Counted from the stretch's first letter, positions 6,517 through 14,387 are shown. The stretch: 19,283 nt of DNA from CAZQKE01 sp964593865 (GCA_964593865.1 CAZQKE010000063.1:1-19283), one strand, 5' to 3'. Translations and numbers: made by a program. Notes: generated from the sequence alone by a model not told the origin.

Positions 6517-7410
6517 TCAGTCGTTGAAAACGTATATCACCAGAATCACGCTGATCCCCCACAGGATCGTGTCCAACAGGAGAGGCCAATCGGTATAGAG
6601 GAGCATGTCCGGCGATCCGCCGTCCCCCTTGACGTGAATCAGGTACATGTACCGGAACATAAAGTAGAGGATAAAGGGAATGGTCAGCATCATCGCATGG
6701 TTATCGGGGAGGTTGACCGCCGAAAAGGTGTAGAGCGAATAGGAAATGACCGCGCTGGTCGTGACCAGATAGGTCATGTTGTCCAAGAAGGCAACGTTGT
6801 ATTCGTTCAGAATCTTGCGATGGCTTTCTGCACCGTCGGCCAACAAGGTCAATTCATGCCGCCGCTTGCCGATGGCCAAAAACAGGGCGGCAAAGATGGT
6901 GCATAGGTAAAGCCACGGGGAAAACCTTTCGGCTTGGACGACAACCACACCCGCCGCCACGCGCAATACAAACCCGACGGCTACCACCATTACGTCAATG
7001 ATGACCACATGTTTGAGCCAGAAAGAGTAGGCCAGGTTCAGCAAGAAATAAGCCAGGATGATCAACCCGAAGAAAGGTTCCAGCCAGAAGGAGAAGGGCA
7101 GGCAAACCGCTAGAATGGCGATAGCCGAAAGAACGGCAAACCAGGGTTTGAGCTGGCCTTTGGGCAGGGCACGGTTCTTCTTCTTGGGGTGTAGCCTATC
7201 CTTCTCCAGGTCTGCCAGGTCGTTGATGATGTACACCGTGCCGGCAACCATGCAGAAAAGGATAAAAGCCAAAATCGTTTTGAGGAGCAACGGCCAGACA
7301 AAAAGTTTCTGATCAAACAACAGGGCGGCAAAGACGAACCCGTTCTTGATCCACTGCCGGGGCCGCAACGTCCGCAAGAGACCGTAGATGTTGGTGAACA
7401 GGAATCGCAT
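6517..7410 (-). CDS. UbiA-family decaprenyl-phosphate phosphoribosyltransferase homologue
   Basis: This is a 297-residue integral membrane protein with about nine hydrophobic helices. Residues 63-75 hold NDLADLEKDRLHP followed by KKKNRALPKG, the first Asp-rich motif (NDxxDxxxD...HPxK..RP) of the decaprenyl-phosphate phosphoribosyltransferase branch of the UbiA superfamily. The second Asp region is IIDVMVVAVGFVLRVAAG, with the Leu-Arg-Ala-Gly feature of that branch, and a GKRRHEL loop follows. In mycobacteria this enzyme (Rv3806c) moves phosphoribose from PRPP to a polyprenyl phosphate, feeding arabinan synthesis. In other phyla its homologues are thought to make lipid-linked pentoses for cell-envelope glycans. 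The ATG at 7410 is preceded by GCGAGGAAA. It has its own promoter at 7444-7472 and leads the operon with the membrane and HD genes. Confidence 0.8.
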   Translation of the reverse strand: MRFLFTNIYGLLRTLRPRQWIKNGFVFAALLFDQKLFVWPLLLKTILAFILFCMVAGTVYIINDLADLEKDRLHPKKKNRALPKGQLKPWFAVLSAIAILAVCLPFSFWLEPFFGLIILAYFLLNLAYSFWLKHVVIIDVMVVAVGFVLRVAAGVVVVQAERFSPWLYLCTIFAALFLAIGKRRHELTLLADGAESHRKILNEYNVAFLDNMTYLVTTSAVISYSLYTFSAVNLPDNHAMMLTIPFILYFMFRYMYLIHVKGDGGSPDMLLYTDWPLLLDTILWGISVILVIYVFND

Positions 7411-7443
7411 TTTCCTCGCTCAACAGGGTAAGATTGAATACGG

Positions 7444-7472
7444 ATGATACCCCATCCTGCACCATCCGTCAA
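7444..7472 (-). promoter_or_regulatory. Sigma-70-type promoter of the UbiA-membrane protein-HD operon
   Basis: On the minus strand TTGACG (7472-7467), 17 bp spacer, TATCAT (7449-7444). It matches consensus at 5 of 6 positions in each box and lies 33 bp before ATG 7410, between the stop of the upstream minus-strand gene and this operon. Confidence 0.72.
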
Positions 7473-7483
7473 CTTTTGGCGAA

Positions 7484-8023
7484 TCAACGGTTCGGCTCAA
7501 ACTCAATCTCAACCGGCTCCGATTCAACGGTGATCTTGGGAACCCGCCGGAGGAGCTCCTCCAGCCGTTGCCGGTCGCGGACGTAGGTTTGGCCCAGCCA
7601 CTCGCGTGCATCCTGGGCCGAAGTATCCAAACGCAGACGCAAACGGTACTTGCCCGGCCGCTCCGGTTTGAACCAGGCCAGCTGCTGGATGGGGACAAAA
7701 CCCTTGCCCTGTTGGGGATCAAAGCTCTCGCCGGGATCCAACCGCACAAAGTCTTCGGGGCGCAAACCCCTGGCATAATCCAACCCCTCCGGAAAAGGCC
7801 GGACCGTCGTGCCCAACGGCCCCTCTATCTCAACCTCATAGCGGGGATAGCGCAACCCCTCGGAGCCGGGCAGGACGCCCACCAGCCACACCGGTTTGTC
7901 CGAAACATTGGTGATCCGCACCGCCAGGTCCGGTGACTCGCCCAGGGGCTGCCGCTTGCGCCTGGCCTGGAGTTCCACCCGGATCGGCACATCCCTTTTT
8001 TGGCCCTGTCCTTGCTTCATCAT
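7484..8023 (-). CDS. Protein of unknown function, probable beta-sandwich domain
   Basis: This is a soluble protein of about 179 residues. There is no signal peptide. Alternating hydrophobic stretches (DLAVRITNVSDKPVWLVGV; RYEVEIEGPLGTTVRPFP; GKYRLRLRL) and the phrase F-x-P-x-x-PGKYRLRL suggest an immunoglobulin-like beta sandwich of the kind found in BsuPI or uncharacterised Chloroflexota proteins. The last third is charged and helical (WLGQTYVRDRQRLEELLRRV). I chose the tandem ATG at 8023/8020 because TGGGAGG lies directly upstream. A GTG at 8059 that overlaps the previous stop as GTGA is the alternative and would add 12 residues. It follows the FAD oxidoreductase in the same transcript, but no shared function is evident. 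Confidence 0.6.
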   Translation of the reverse strand: MMKQGQGQKRDVPIRVELQARRKRQPLGESPDLAVRITNVSDKPVWLVGVLPGSEGLRYPRYEVEIEGPLGTTVRPFPEGLDYARGLRPEDFVRLDPGESFDPQQGKGFVPIQQLAWFKPERPGKYRLRLRLDTSAQDAREWLGQTYVRDRQRLEELLRRVPKITVESEPVEIEFEPNR

Positions 8024-8055
8024 CCTCCCACCAATTCCCGGTCCGTTCAACCGGC

Positions 8056-9210
8056 TCACACCACCCTGGTTTCGGCCTTGCCCGTCACCTTGTCAAAGCG
8101 GTCGTGGGCAAAGGGAGAGAGATCAAAATCGGTCTCGCCATCCAAGATCAACTCGCCGAGGATGCGCCCTACCGTCGGGGCCTGTTGGAAACCGTGGCCC
8201 GAAAAGCCAATGGCACAGAAAAAGCCTTCCGCCCCCGGTAAGGAGCCGATAATGGGGTTGTCGTCGGGGGTGATGGCATACAACCCTCCCCACCCCCGGT
8301 TGATCTCGGCATCTTCCAGGATAGGAGCACGATGGACGGCTTGATCTATCACCTTTTCCAAAAACGCATAGTCCCAATTGGTGTTGAAGGAGGAAGGCTC
8401 ATCGGGATCGCTCATGCCCATCAAGATTCCCGGCCCTTCCCCCCGGAAGTAAAAGGCCGGTTCTATGTCCAGGATCATGGGGACCGGCTTGGGGATGCTT
8501 TCCAAAGGCTTGGTGACGAACACCTGGCGGCGGTAAGGTTTGACCGGCAGGTCAAACCCGGCCATGCGGGCGACCACACCCCCCCACGGTCCCGCCACAT
8601 TGACCACAACCGGAGCGGAGATCGGCCCCCGCGTGGTCTCCACGCCGCGCACCCGCCCCCCTTCAATGCGAATGCCCGTCACCTCCGTCTGCTCCTCAAT
8701 GCGCACTCCCAACCGTCGGGCTGCATTGGCAAAGCCCATGGCCGCCATGTAAGGATCGGCATAACCATCTTCGGGGCAAAAGGTCCCCCCGCGCAGGTCG
8801 TCCACGTAGAGATAGGGCCAGCGGGCCTTGATCTCATCGGGGGAGAGCACCTCAACGGGAACGTTGTACCGTCGTTGCACCCGGACGTTGTCCAAAAACT
8901 CCTGCCAGACATCATCGCTTTGGGCCAAAAAGAGATAGCCCACTTGGTGGAACTCAACGTCCACACCGAAAATCTCCTCAAACCGCTCAAACACCCGCAC
9001 AGCCTCCTGGGAAAGGCGGATGTTGGCCGGGTGGGAAAACTGCTGGCGGATGCCGCCCGCGCTCAAACCGGTGGACGCTTGGGCCAGAAGGTCTTTTTCC
9101 AAAATGACAACATCGGTACAGCCCCGCCGGGCCAAGTGGTAGGCCGTGCTGGCCCCCATGATCCCGCCGCCGATGATGGCAACCTCCGCCGTTCCTTTCC
9201 ACTCTCCCAT
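8056..9210 (-). CDS. FAD-dependent oxidoreductase, DAO/sarcosine oxidase beta-like
   Basis: This is a 384-residue enzyme. Residues 10-24 hold the Rossmann dinucleotide motif (VAIIGGGIMGASTAY), and ILEKD follows at the end of the second strand. ASTGLSAGGIRQQF is the conserved segment of sarcosine oxidase beta and glycine oxidase-like proteins of the DAO superfamily. The C-terminal FAD-binding part is GLYAITPDDNPIIG plus GFSGHGFQQAPTVGR. The family oxidises amines or amino acids, passing electrons to oxygen or an acceptor. The substrate is not predictable, and no sarcosine-oxidase partner subunits are adjacent. The ATG at 9210 has GGAGGAG 6 nt upstream. The gene is transcribed from a promoter at 9252-9280, divergent from the LysM lipoprotein. 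Confidence 0.8.
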   Translation of the reverse strand: MGEWKGTAEVAIIGGGIMGASTAYHLARRGCTDVVILEKDLLAQASTGLSAGGIRQQFSHPANIRLSQEAVRVFERFEEIFGVDVEFHQVGYLFLAQSDDVWQEFLDNVRVQRRYNVPVEVLSPDEIKARWPYLYVDDLRGGTFCPEDGYADPYMAAMGFANAARRLGVRIEEQTEVTGIRIEGGRVRGVETTRGPISAPVVVNVAGPWGGVVARMAGFDLPVKPYRRQVFVTKPLESIPKPVPMILDIEPAFYFRGEGPGILMGMSDPDEPSSFNTNWDYAFLEKVIDQAVHRAPILEDAEINRGWGGLYAITPDDNPIIGSLPGAEGFFCAIGFSGHGFQQAPTVGRILGELILDGETDFDLSPFAHDRFDKVTGKAETRVV

Positions 9211-9251
9211 AAACTCTCCTCCCCAAGTAAATCTCGGAATCCGGCCTGGGT

Positions 9252-9280
9252 ATCATAACACAAAGTGGGTGCGTCATCAA
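9252..9280 (-). promoter_or_regulatory. Promoter of the FAD oxidoreductase gene
   Basis: On the minus strand TTGATG (9280-9275), 17 bp, TATGAT (9257-9252). The predicted start of transcription is about 35 nt ahead of ATG 9210. The -35 overlaps the left arm of an inverted repeat at 9278-9300. Confidence 0.62.
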
Positions 9281-9300
9281 ATTCGCAAAGAGAGAATTTG
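9278..9300. promoter_or_regulatory. Inverted repeat (7-9-7) between divergent promoters, operator candidate
   Basis: CAAATTC (9278-9284) and GAATTTG (9294-9300) are perfect inverted copies with 9 bp between. The left arm covers the -35 of the leftward promoter, and the right arm ends 8 bp before the -35 of the rightward promoter. A bound dimer could therefore affect both. Confidence 0.45.
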
Positions 9301-9308
9301 CCCGCCGT

Positions 9309-9337
9309 TTGACTTTCCCCCTTTCTTCTGTTACAAT
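9309..9337 (+). promoter_or_regulatory. Sigma-70-type promoter of the LysM lipoprotein-plsC-parAB run
   Basis: TTGACT (9309-9314), 17-bp spacer, TACAAT (9332-9337): 5 of 6 matches in each box with ideal spacing. Its presence shows that a TTG at 9309, in frame with the lipoprotein, is the -35 element rather than a start codon. The transcript would begin near 9344. Confidence 0.75.
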
Positions 9338-9407
9338 CTGCCCCGCAACCGCCGGCTGGGAAAGAGGACCGTTGCGAGGACCAAAATACCGGAGGGCAAG
9401 AATCGCA

Positions 9408-10433
9408 TTGAGCAAGCGTTGGGGCACATGGGCAACGATCCTGCTCATCGGCCTGATCATGGGGGGCTGCGGGCGCATCATCGGGCCGCCCACACCCACG
9501 CGGGAAGCAGGCATCACCCCCACAGATACGGCAACGCCCCGCCCCACGGCCACGCGACGGGCAACGGCCACACCCGTTCCGGCCACGCCATCCGACACGC
9601 CAACGCCCACCGTCACGCCGACGCCGATCATTTATGTCATTAAAAAAGGGGATACGCTCATCCCCATTGCCCGCAAATTCGGCGTGACGGTCGCCGCCAT
9701 CCAGGAGGCCAACGGGATCACCGATCCGCGCCGCCTGCGCATCGGCCAGGAGATCATCATCCCGGTAAAAGCCGCTCCGGGACCGACGGCCGTACCCACG
9801 CCGACCCCGGTCGCCCTGCGCATCCAGGGGTTGGGCTTCTACCGCACACCTGTCGGCAATCTATGGTGTTTGGGCGAAGTCAAAAATCTTTCGGGCCGTC
9901 CGGCGGAGGAAGTACAGGTGCAGGTCTCCTTGCATGACGAGCGGGGCGCATTGCTGGACCTGGGGACGGCTTTTGTCCAACTGGACATCGTGGCTGCGGG
10001 CGGGCGGGCACCGTTCGCCATCCTTTTTCCAACACCGCCCGGCAGCTTTGCCCAGTACCAAACCCGCGTCCTGAGCGGCGTGCCCCACACCCACCTGGGG
10101 CCGCGCTACCCCGACCTGGAAGTGACGGAACAATGGGGAGGATATGAAGAGAATGGGCGCGTCTACCGGGTCAAAGGCACGGTACGGAACACCGGCAAAG
10201 CCGATGCGGAGCGGGTCGCAGTGGTTGTGACTCTGTACAACCGGGAGAACCATGTGGTCGCTTCGCGCACGGTGGGGATCGACGCCGAGGTATTCCTGGC
10301 CGGAGCCACCGCACCGTTTGACGTCATCCTCACCCCTCTGGATGAGGTGGATCGTTACGACGTGCAGGTACAAGGCTGGTGGATCGGCTACAAGGTCCCG
10401 GAACCGGACCAGGAGACAGACACAGGCGACTGA
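9408..10433 (+). CDS. LysM-domain lipoprotein with two FxLYD-like domains
   Basis: This is a predicted 341-residue exported lipoprotein. I place the start at TTG 9408, with GGAGGG 11 nt upstream; TTG 9372, with GAGG closer by, is the alternative. No in-frame ATG precedes the signal sequence. KRWGTWATILLIGLIMGGC gives a signal peptide and lipobox with Cys21. Residues 27-73 are a Thr/Pro linker. Residues 75-118 are a LysM domain (YVIKKGDTLIPIARKFGVTV...LRIGQEIIIP), which binds peptidoglycan or similar glycans. After a second short Thr/Pro linker come two beta-sandwich repeats (about 135-225 and 232-330) with the pattern G-x-V-x-N-x-(S/T)-x-x-x-A-x-x-V-x-V-x-V-x-(L)-(H/Y). These resemble FxLYD domains. 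It is probably anchored outside the cytoplasmic membrane. plsC follows 9 nt after the stop. Confidence 0.78.
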   Translation: MSKRWGTWATILLIGLIMGGCGRIIGPPTPTREAGITPTDTATPRPTATRRATATPVPATPSDTPTPTVTPTPIIYVIKKGDTLIPIARKFGVTVAAIQEANGITDPRRLRIGQEIIIPVKAAPGPTAVPTPTPVALRIQGLGFYRTPVGNLWCLGEVKNLSGRPAEEVQVQVSLHDERGALLDLGTAFVQLDIVAAGGRAPFAILFPTPPGSFAQYQTRVLSGVPHTHLGPRYPDLEVTEQWGGYEENGRVYRVKGTVRNTGKADAERVAVVVTLYNRENHVVASRTVGIDAEVFLAGATAPFDVILTPLDEVDRYDVQVQGWWIGYKVPEPDQETDTGD

Positions 10434-10442
10434 GGAGGACGG

Positions 10443-11156
10443 ATGAACCACGAAGCAACCGATTCACCGCCCATCACTACCGAAATGGGCCGATGGTATC
10501 GGCTGGCACGGTGGGTCGTGGGCCTTTTGATCCGCCTGCTGGCCCGCCTGGAAATCAAGGGGATGGAGCACATCCCCGACCGAGGGCCATACCTGTTGTT
10601 GGTCAACCACCTGCACTGGCTGGACCCGCCGGTAGTGGGAGTTGTTTTCCCTCTGCGGGCCTATGTCTTTGCTGCCGAAAAATGGGGGAAGCATTGGTTG
10701 CTCGGCCCCCTCTTTCGCTCTTTTGATGCGATCTTTGTCCAGCGGGGGGAGGTGGACCGCAAAGCCCTGCGTCAGGCCTTGGCCGTGCTGCGGGGGGGCG
10801 GCATCCTGGGCATGGCGCCGGAAGGGACTCGCAGCAAGACGGGAGGATTGCAGGAAGGTCGGCACGGAGCGGCCTATTTGGCCTATCGGGCCAACGTCCC
10901 CATGCTGCCGGTAGTAGTCTACGGGCAGGAGAAAACCTTTGCCGCACTGCGGAAGCTGCGCCGGGCCACGATACACGTGACCTTTGGCCCCCCCTTTTCG
11001 CCGCCACCGGTAGAGGGGAAGGCCAGCTTGGATGAGATCCACGCCCTGACCGAGGAGATCATGTACCGTCTGGCGGCCATGCTGCCGCCCGAATACCGCG
11101 GCGTATACGCCGACGTAGAAGAAAAACGGCCCGAATTGTGTGAGGAATCACCATAA
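10443..11156 (+). CDS. plsC: 1-acyl-sn-glycerol-3-phosphate acyltransferase (PlsC family)
   Basis: This is a 237-residue membrane-associated acyltransferase. The catalytic block NHLHWLDPP supplies the HX4D motif. It is followed by a GKHWLLGPLFRSFDAIFVQRGE segment (block 2) and MAPEGTRSKTGGL (the PEGTRS substrate-binding motif), then VPMLPVVVYG (block 4). One hydrophobic helix at about residues 18-32 anchors it. The reaction is acylation of lysophosphatidic acid to phosphatidic acid in membrane phospholipid synthesis; other glycerolipid or lysolipid acceptors are possible in this family. The ATG at 10443 is preceded by GAGGAGGAC at good distance and lies 9 nt after the lipoprotein stop, in an operon that continues to parAB. 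Confidence 0.88.
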   Translation: MNHEATDSPPITTEMGRWYRLARWVVGLLIRLLARLEIKGMEHIPDRGPYLLLVNHLHWLDPPVVGVVFPLRAYVFAAEKWGKHWLLGPLFRSFDAIFVQRGEVDRKALRQALAVLRGGGILGMAPEGTRSKTGGLQEGRHGAAYLAYRANVPMLPVVVYGQEKTFAALRKLRRATIHVTFGPPFSPPPVEGKASLDEIHALTEEIMYRLAAMLPPEYRGVYADVEEKRPELCEESP

Positions 11157-11189
11157 CCGCTTGCCAAGCCGGTGTAGGAGGAATCTCGT

Positions 11190-11546
11190 ATGGAACGACG
11201 GGGGTGCGGTCTGGGATGCACCATCACCGCTTTGGGGTTTCTGTTGAGCTGCTGTTTGGCCCCATACCTGGTCAGCAGCATCTATTCAATCGTAACCGCC
11301 TTACTCCGGATCTCGGCCCGGCCTAACTGGCTGTGGGGCGATTGGTTGCATACCACCATCGTGGGCGAACATCCCGCCCTCTACATGCTTCTGGCCGAAG
11401 GGCCGGTCTGTTGCGTTGGTGCGTTGTCCCTGCTGGTGCTGGTACTGGGCTTGGTGCTGATCATCGGCAGCGTCGGGGCCGCAGAGGACGAGGAATACGC
11501 CGACGAATACGACTATTACGAACCGGAGGAATTTGAGAACAACTGA
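11190..11546 (+). CDS. Small membrane protein with acidic C-terminal tail, unknown function
   Basis: This is a 118-residue protein with GTAGGAGGAATC ahead of ATG 11190. It has two strong hydrophobic segments (about residues 10-40 and 72-95) joined by a polar loop (ARPNWLWGDWLHTTIVGEH). It ends in an unusual 22-residue tail of Asp, Glu and Tyr. Several cysteines, including two CC pairs, lie within or beside the hydrophobic parts. No family is recognised. It is 33 nt after plsC and 39 nt before parA on the same strand, so it is probably co-transcribed. Confidence 0.7.
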   Translation: MERRGCGLGCTITALGFLLSCCLAPYLVSSIYSIVTALLRISARPNWLWGDWLHTTIVGEHPALYMLLAEGPVCCVGALSLLVLVLGLVLIIGSVGAAEDEEYADEYDYYEPEEFENN

Positions 11547-11585
11547 TCCCGGCCCAGCACCGGAGACGCGGAGGACGCCGAGGAT

Positions 11586-12353
11586 ATGTCCCACGTTTAC
11601 GCCATTGCCAACCAAAAAGGCGGGGTAGGCAAAACAACAACCGCCGTGAACCTGGGAGCCTATCTGGCCGCCGCCGGGCAGCGCGTCCTCCTGGTGGATG
11701 TAGATCCCCAGGCCAACGCCACCTCTAGCCTGGGGGTAGAACGCCGGAAACTGGTCCATTCCACCTACGAAGTGCTTTTGGAAAACATCCCGGCCCAGGA
11801 GGCGATCCTGCTCACCCGGCAGGTGCGCCTTGACCTGCTGCCCGCCACACCGGCCCTGGCCGGGGCCGAGGTGGAGCTGGTCGGCCTCTTGGCCCGCGAA
11901 CAACGGCTGCGCCGTGCCCTGGAGCCGGTCATCGCCCGTTACGACTTTATCCTCATGGATTGTCCCCCCAGCCTGGGGTTGCTCACGGTCAACGCCCTGA
12001 CGGCAGCCAGGGACGGGGTCATCATCCCCGTCCAGTGCGAGTACCTGGCCCTGGAAGGGTTGGGACACCTGCTTAAGACGATCTACCTGGTGCGGGATAA
12101 CCTCAACCCCCGACTGACCATCGCCGGGGTGGTGCTGACCATGTACGACGCCCGGACGAACCTTTCCCGCCAGGTGGTGGAAGAGGTACGCCGCTACTTC
12201 CCGGCCCATGTCTTCCAGACGGTTATTCCCCGCACGGTGCGGCTGAGCGAAGCCCCCAGTTACGGCGAGACGATTCGCAACTATGCCCCCCACTCCCCCG
12301 GCGCGGTCGCCTATCAGAAGCTGGCCCAGGAGTTGATGGAGAGAGCACGGTGA
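11586..12353 (+). CDS. parA: ParA/Soj chromosome-partitioning ATPase
   Basis: This is a 255-residue deviant Walker-type ATPase. Residues 6-20 (AIANQKGGVGKTTTA) hold the KGGVGKTT Walker A with its signature Lys. VLLVDVDPQANATSSLG is the A' region, and YDFILMDCPPSLGLLT is Walker B. The C-terminal AVIPRTVRLSEAPSYG-type sequence (here TVIPRTVRLSEAPSYGETI) is diagnostic of Soj/ParA. It lacks the N-terminal HTH domain of many plasmid ParA proteins, so it is the chromosomal short type. It forms ATP-dependent dimers on DNA that move ParB-parS complexes. GAGGAT precedes ATG 11586, and parB starts within its stop region. Confidence 0.95.
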   Translation: MSHVYAIANQKGGVGKTTTAVNLGAYLAAAGQRVLLVDVDPQANATSSLGVERRKLVHSTYEVLLENIPAQEAILLTRQVRLDLLPATPALAGAEVELVGLLAREQRLRRALEPVIARYDFILMDCPPSLGLLTVNALTAARDGVIIPVQCEYLALEGLGHLLKTIYLVRDNLNPRLTIAGVVLTMYDARTNLSRQVVEEVRRYFPAHVFQTVIPRTVRLSEAPSYGETIRNYAPHSPGAVAYQKLAQELMERAR

Positions 12354-13195
12354 GCAAACGACGTGGACTCGGTAGGGGCCTGGAAGCCCTCATTCCCGTT
12401 GAGGAAAAGGCGGACGACGGCGTGCGTCATGTGCCCGTTTCGGCCATTACACCCAACCCCATGCAGCCCCGCGCCGCCCTGGACGCAGAAGCGTTGGAGG
12501 AACTGGCCGCTTCCATCCGGGAGCACGGATTGATCCAACCGCTGGTCGTCACCAGACAAGGACCGGAACGCTATCAGCTCATCGCCGGGGAACGGCGATG
12601 GCAGGCAGCCCGGTTGGCCGGGCTGGATAGCGTCCCCGTTATCATCAAGGAAGCCACACCCCAGCAGATCCTGGAAATGGCCCTGGTGGAGAATATCCAA
12701 CGGGCCGACCTGAACCCCCTGGAAGAAGCCGCCGCCTACCGCCAGCTGGTGGACGAATTCGGTCTCACACAGGAGCAGGTGGCAGCACGGGTGGGCAAGA
12801 GCCGCGTCGCCGTGACCAACACCCTGCGCCTGCTCAAGCTCCCATCCCAGGTCCAACAAGCGTTGGCCGACGGGACCATCCGCGAGGGCCACGCCCGCGC
12901 TCTTCTTTCCCTGCCCACACCGGAGGCCCAAATCGCAGCCCTGAAAACCGTCATCGCCCAGGCCCTCAGCGTCCGCCAGACGGAAGAACTGGTCCGCCGC
13001 CTGCGGGCCGAATCCCCTCCCCCAAAACCGAAACCTACCCCCGACCCCGAAACAGAGGCACTGGAAGCCCGCTTCCGGGAAGCATTGGGAACCAAAGTCA
13101 CGCTCCACAAAAGCCGCAAAGGGCGGGGCCGCCTGGTCATCCACTTTTACTCGGAAGAGGAATTGCAGGCGATCTACCAAGCCATCGTCGGCTGA
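12350..13195 (+). CDS. parB: ParB/Spo0J chromosome-partitioning DNA-binding protein
   Basis: This is a 281-residue protein. It starts at GTG 12350, overlapping the parA stop as GTGA, which points to translational coupling. The N-terminal KRRGLGRGLEALI is the ParA-interacting peptide. Residues 26-115 hold the ParB/sulfiredoxin CTP-binding domain, with the GERRWQAARLAG motif and ENIQRADLNPLEEA. The HTH region is LTQEQVAARVGKSRVAVTNTLRLLKLP. The C-terminal dimer domain ends with LVIHFYSEEELQAIYQAIVG. It binds centromere-like parS sites and spreads as a CTP-dependent clamp. I found no sequence resembling the standard 16-bp parS in this window. It is convergent with hypD, 33 bp apart, with no obvious terminator between. 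Confidence 0.95.
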   Translation: MSKRRGLGRGLEALIPVEEKADDGVRHVPVSAITPNPMQPRAALDAEALEELAASIREHGLIQPLVVTRQGPERYQLIAGERRWQAARLAGLDSVPVIIKEATPQQILEMALVENIQRADLNPLEEAAAYRQLVDEFGLTQEQVAARVGKSRVAVTNTLRLLKLPSQVQQALADGTIREGHARALLSLPTPEAQIAALKTVIAQALSVRQTEELVRRLRAESPPPKPKPTPDPETEALEARFREALGTKVTLHKSRKGRGRLVIHFYSEEELQAIYQAIVG

Positions 13196-13228
13196 GGAAA
13201 GAAGCAGCCCGAAGAAAGCATCACACGG

Positions 13229-14329
13229 CTATACCGCACCGGTCTCTGCCTTCCGGAACCGATAATAGGCTGCACAGGCCCCCTCCGCCGAGACCATGCA
13301 AGGACCGATGGGACGGGCAGGGGTACACACCCTGCCAAAGAGCGGGCATTGGGGGGGCAAAATGGTGCCGCGCAACACATCGCCGCAACGACAACCTTTG
13401 TGCTCGCGGGTGGGGCCGGGGTCCACCTCAAAGCGGAGCGCAGCGTCAAAGGACGCAAAGGCAGGCCGGATGCGCAATCCGCTGGCGGGGACGACCCCCA
13501 AACCCCGCCAGTCGGCCGCCGAGACCTCAAACACGCGGTCCATCACCTCCAACGCGGCGAGGTTGCCCTGGGGCGCGACGCTGCGGGCATAAACATTGGA
13601 CACGGCGGGGCGCCCCTCCTCAACCATGTCCACCAGATCGGCCACGGCGCGGAGGATGTCCAACGGCTCAAACCCGGCCACGGCCACCGGCACACCGTAC
13701 TCGGCAGGCAAAAAGCCCCAAGCATCCGCACCGATGATGGTCGTGACATGGCCCGGACCGATGATCCCCTGCAGAGCTACATCCCCGGCATCCAAAATGG
13801 CACGGGTCGCAGGGGGGGTAAGCTTATGCAGGCTGAGGACCGAAAAATTCTCCAGGCCCTCGGCCTGGGCCTGCAGGATGGCGGCGGCAACGGTCGGCGC
13901 GGTCGTCTCAAAGCCGACACCCAGAAAAACTACAGGTCGCTGCGGATTGTCGCGGGCGATCTGCAAAGCATCCAATGTAGAATAGACCATGCGCACATCG
14001 GCCCCTTCGGCTTTGGCATCCTGCAAACTGCGGCTGCTGCCCGGCACGCGGATCATATCGCCAAAGGTGGTCAAGATCACACCGGGGACCTCGGCCAATG
14101 CAATGGCCCGGTCCAGATCGGCATTGGCGGTCACGCACACGGGGCAACCGGGGCCGGAGCGCAGGTCTATCGTGGAGGGCAGTAGCTCCCGCAGGCCGTA
14201 ACGCAAGATGGCGTGGGTATGACCGCCGCAGAATTCCATCAGCCGTGTCGGGCGGGTGGAACGGGCCTTGATGCGGGCCAGCAAAGTGCGGGCCAGGGCC
14301 GGATTGCGAAACTCGTCAATATATTTCAT
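13229..14329 (-). CDS. hypD: HypD, [NiFe]-hydrogenase maturation iron-sulfur protein
   Basis: At 366 residues this has the usual HypD length. EFCGGHTHAI carries the conserved Cys in domain 1. GPGCPVCVT supplies the CPxC pair, and TFGDMIRVPGS and GFETTAPT are the other HypD signatures. The C-terminal block KGCRCGDVLRG...CPLFGRVCTP...GPCMVSAEGACAAYY supplies the [4Fe-4S] ligands. HypD, with HypC and HypE, assembles the Fe(CN)2CO group of [NiFe] hydrogenases. The ATG at 14329 is preceded by GGGGGTG. No other hyp or hydrogenase gene is in the window, so it is a stand-alone copy here. Its promoter is a perfect consensus one. Confidence 0.95.
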   Translation of the reverse strand: MKYIDEFRNPALARTLLARIKARSTRPTRLMEFCGGHTHAILRYGLRELLPSTIDLRSGPGCPVCVTANADLDRAIALAEVPGVILTTFGDMIRVPGSSRSLQDAKAEGADVRMVYSTLDALQIARDNPQRPVVFLGVGFETTAPTVAAAILQAQAEGLENFSVLSLHKLTPPATRAILDAGDVALQGIIGPGHVTTIIGADAWGFLPAEYGVPVAVAGFEPLDILRAVADLVDMVEEGRPAVSNVYARSVAPQGNLAALEVMDRVFEVSAADWRGLGVVPASGLRIRPAFASFDAALRFEVDPGPTREHKGCRCGDVLRGTILPPQCPLFGRVCTPARPIGPCMVSAEGACAAYYRFRKAETGAV

Positions 14330-14350
14330 GGTGACACCCCCATCATGCCG

Positions 14351-14379
14351 ATTATAGCAGCCAACGGGCCACCTGTCAA
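14351..14379 (-). promoter_or_regulatory. Perfect consensus sigma-70 promoter of hypD
   Basis: On the minus strand TTGACA (14379-14374), exactly 17 bp, then TATAAT (14356-14351): 12 of 12 consensus positions. The predicted leader before ATG 14329 is only about 15 nt. Confidence 0.85.
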
Positions 14380-14387
14380 AGGAGTCC

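Noticed and set aside
8024..8059. GTG start at 8059 overlapping the FAD oxidoreductase stop
   Set aside because: It is possible, but a GGGAGG directly before tandem ATGs at 8023/8020 is the stronger signal; left as an alternative.
9309..9407. Longer N-terminus for the LysM lipoprotein starting at TTG 9309
   Set aside because: That TTG is the first part of a TTGACT-N17-TACAAT promoter, and the extension would precede the signal peptide with unrelated residues.
10974..10979. CACGTG as core of a parS site near parAB
   Set aside because: It lies inside plsC and lacks the flanking arms of the standard TGTTTCACGTGAAACA site.
12314..13180. Minus-strand open frame of 288 codons opposite parB
   Set aside because: Antisense shadow of parB; composition is typical of complementary-strand frames in GC-rich DNA.
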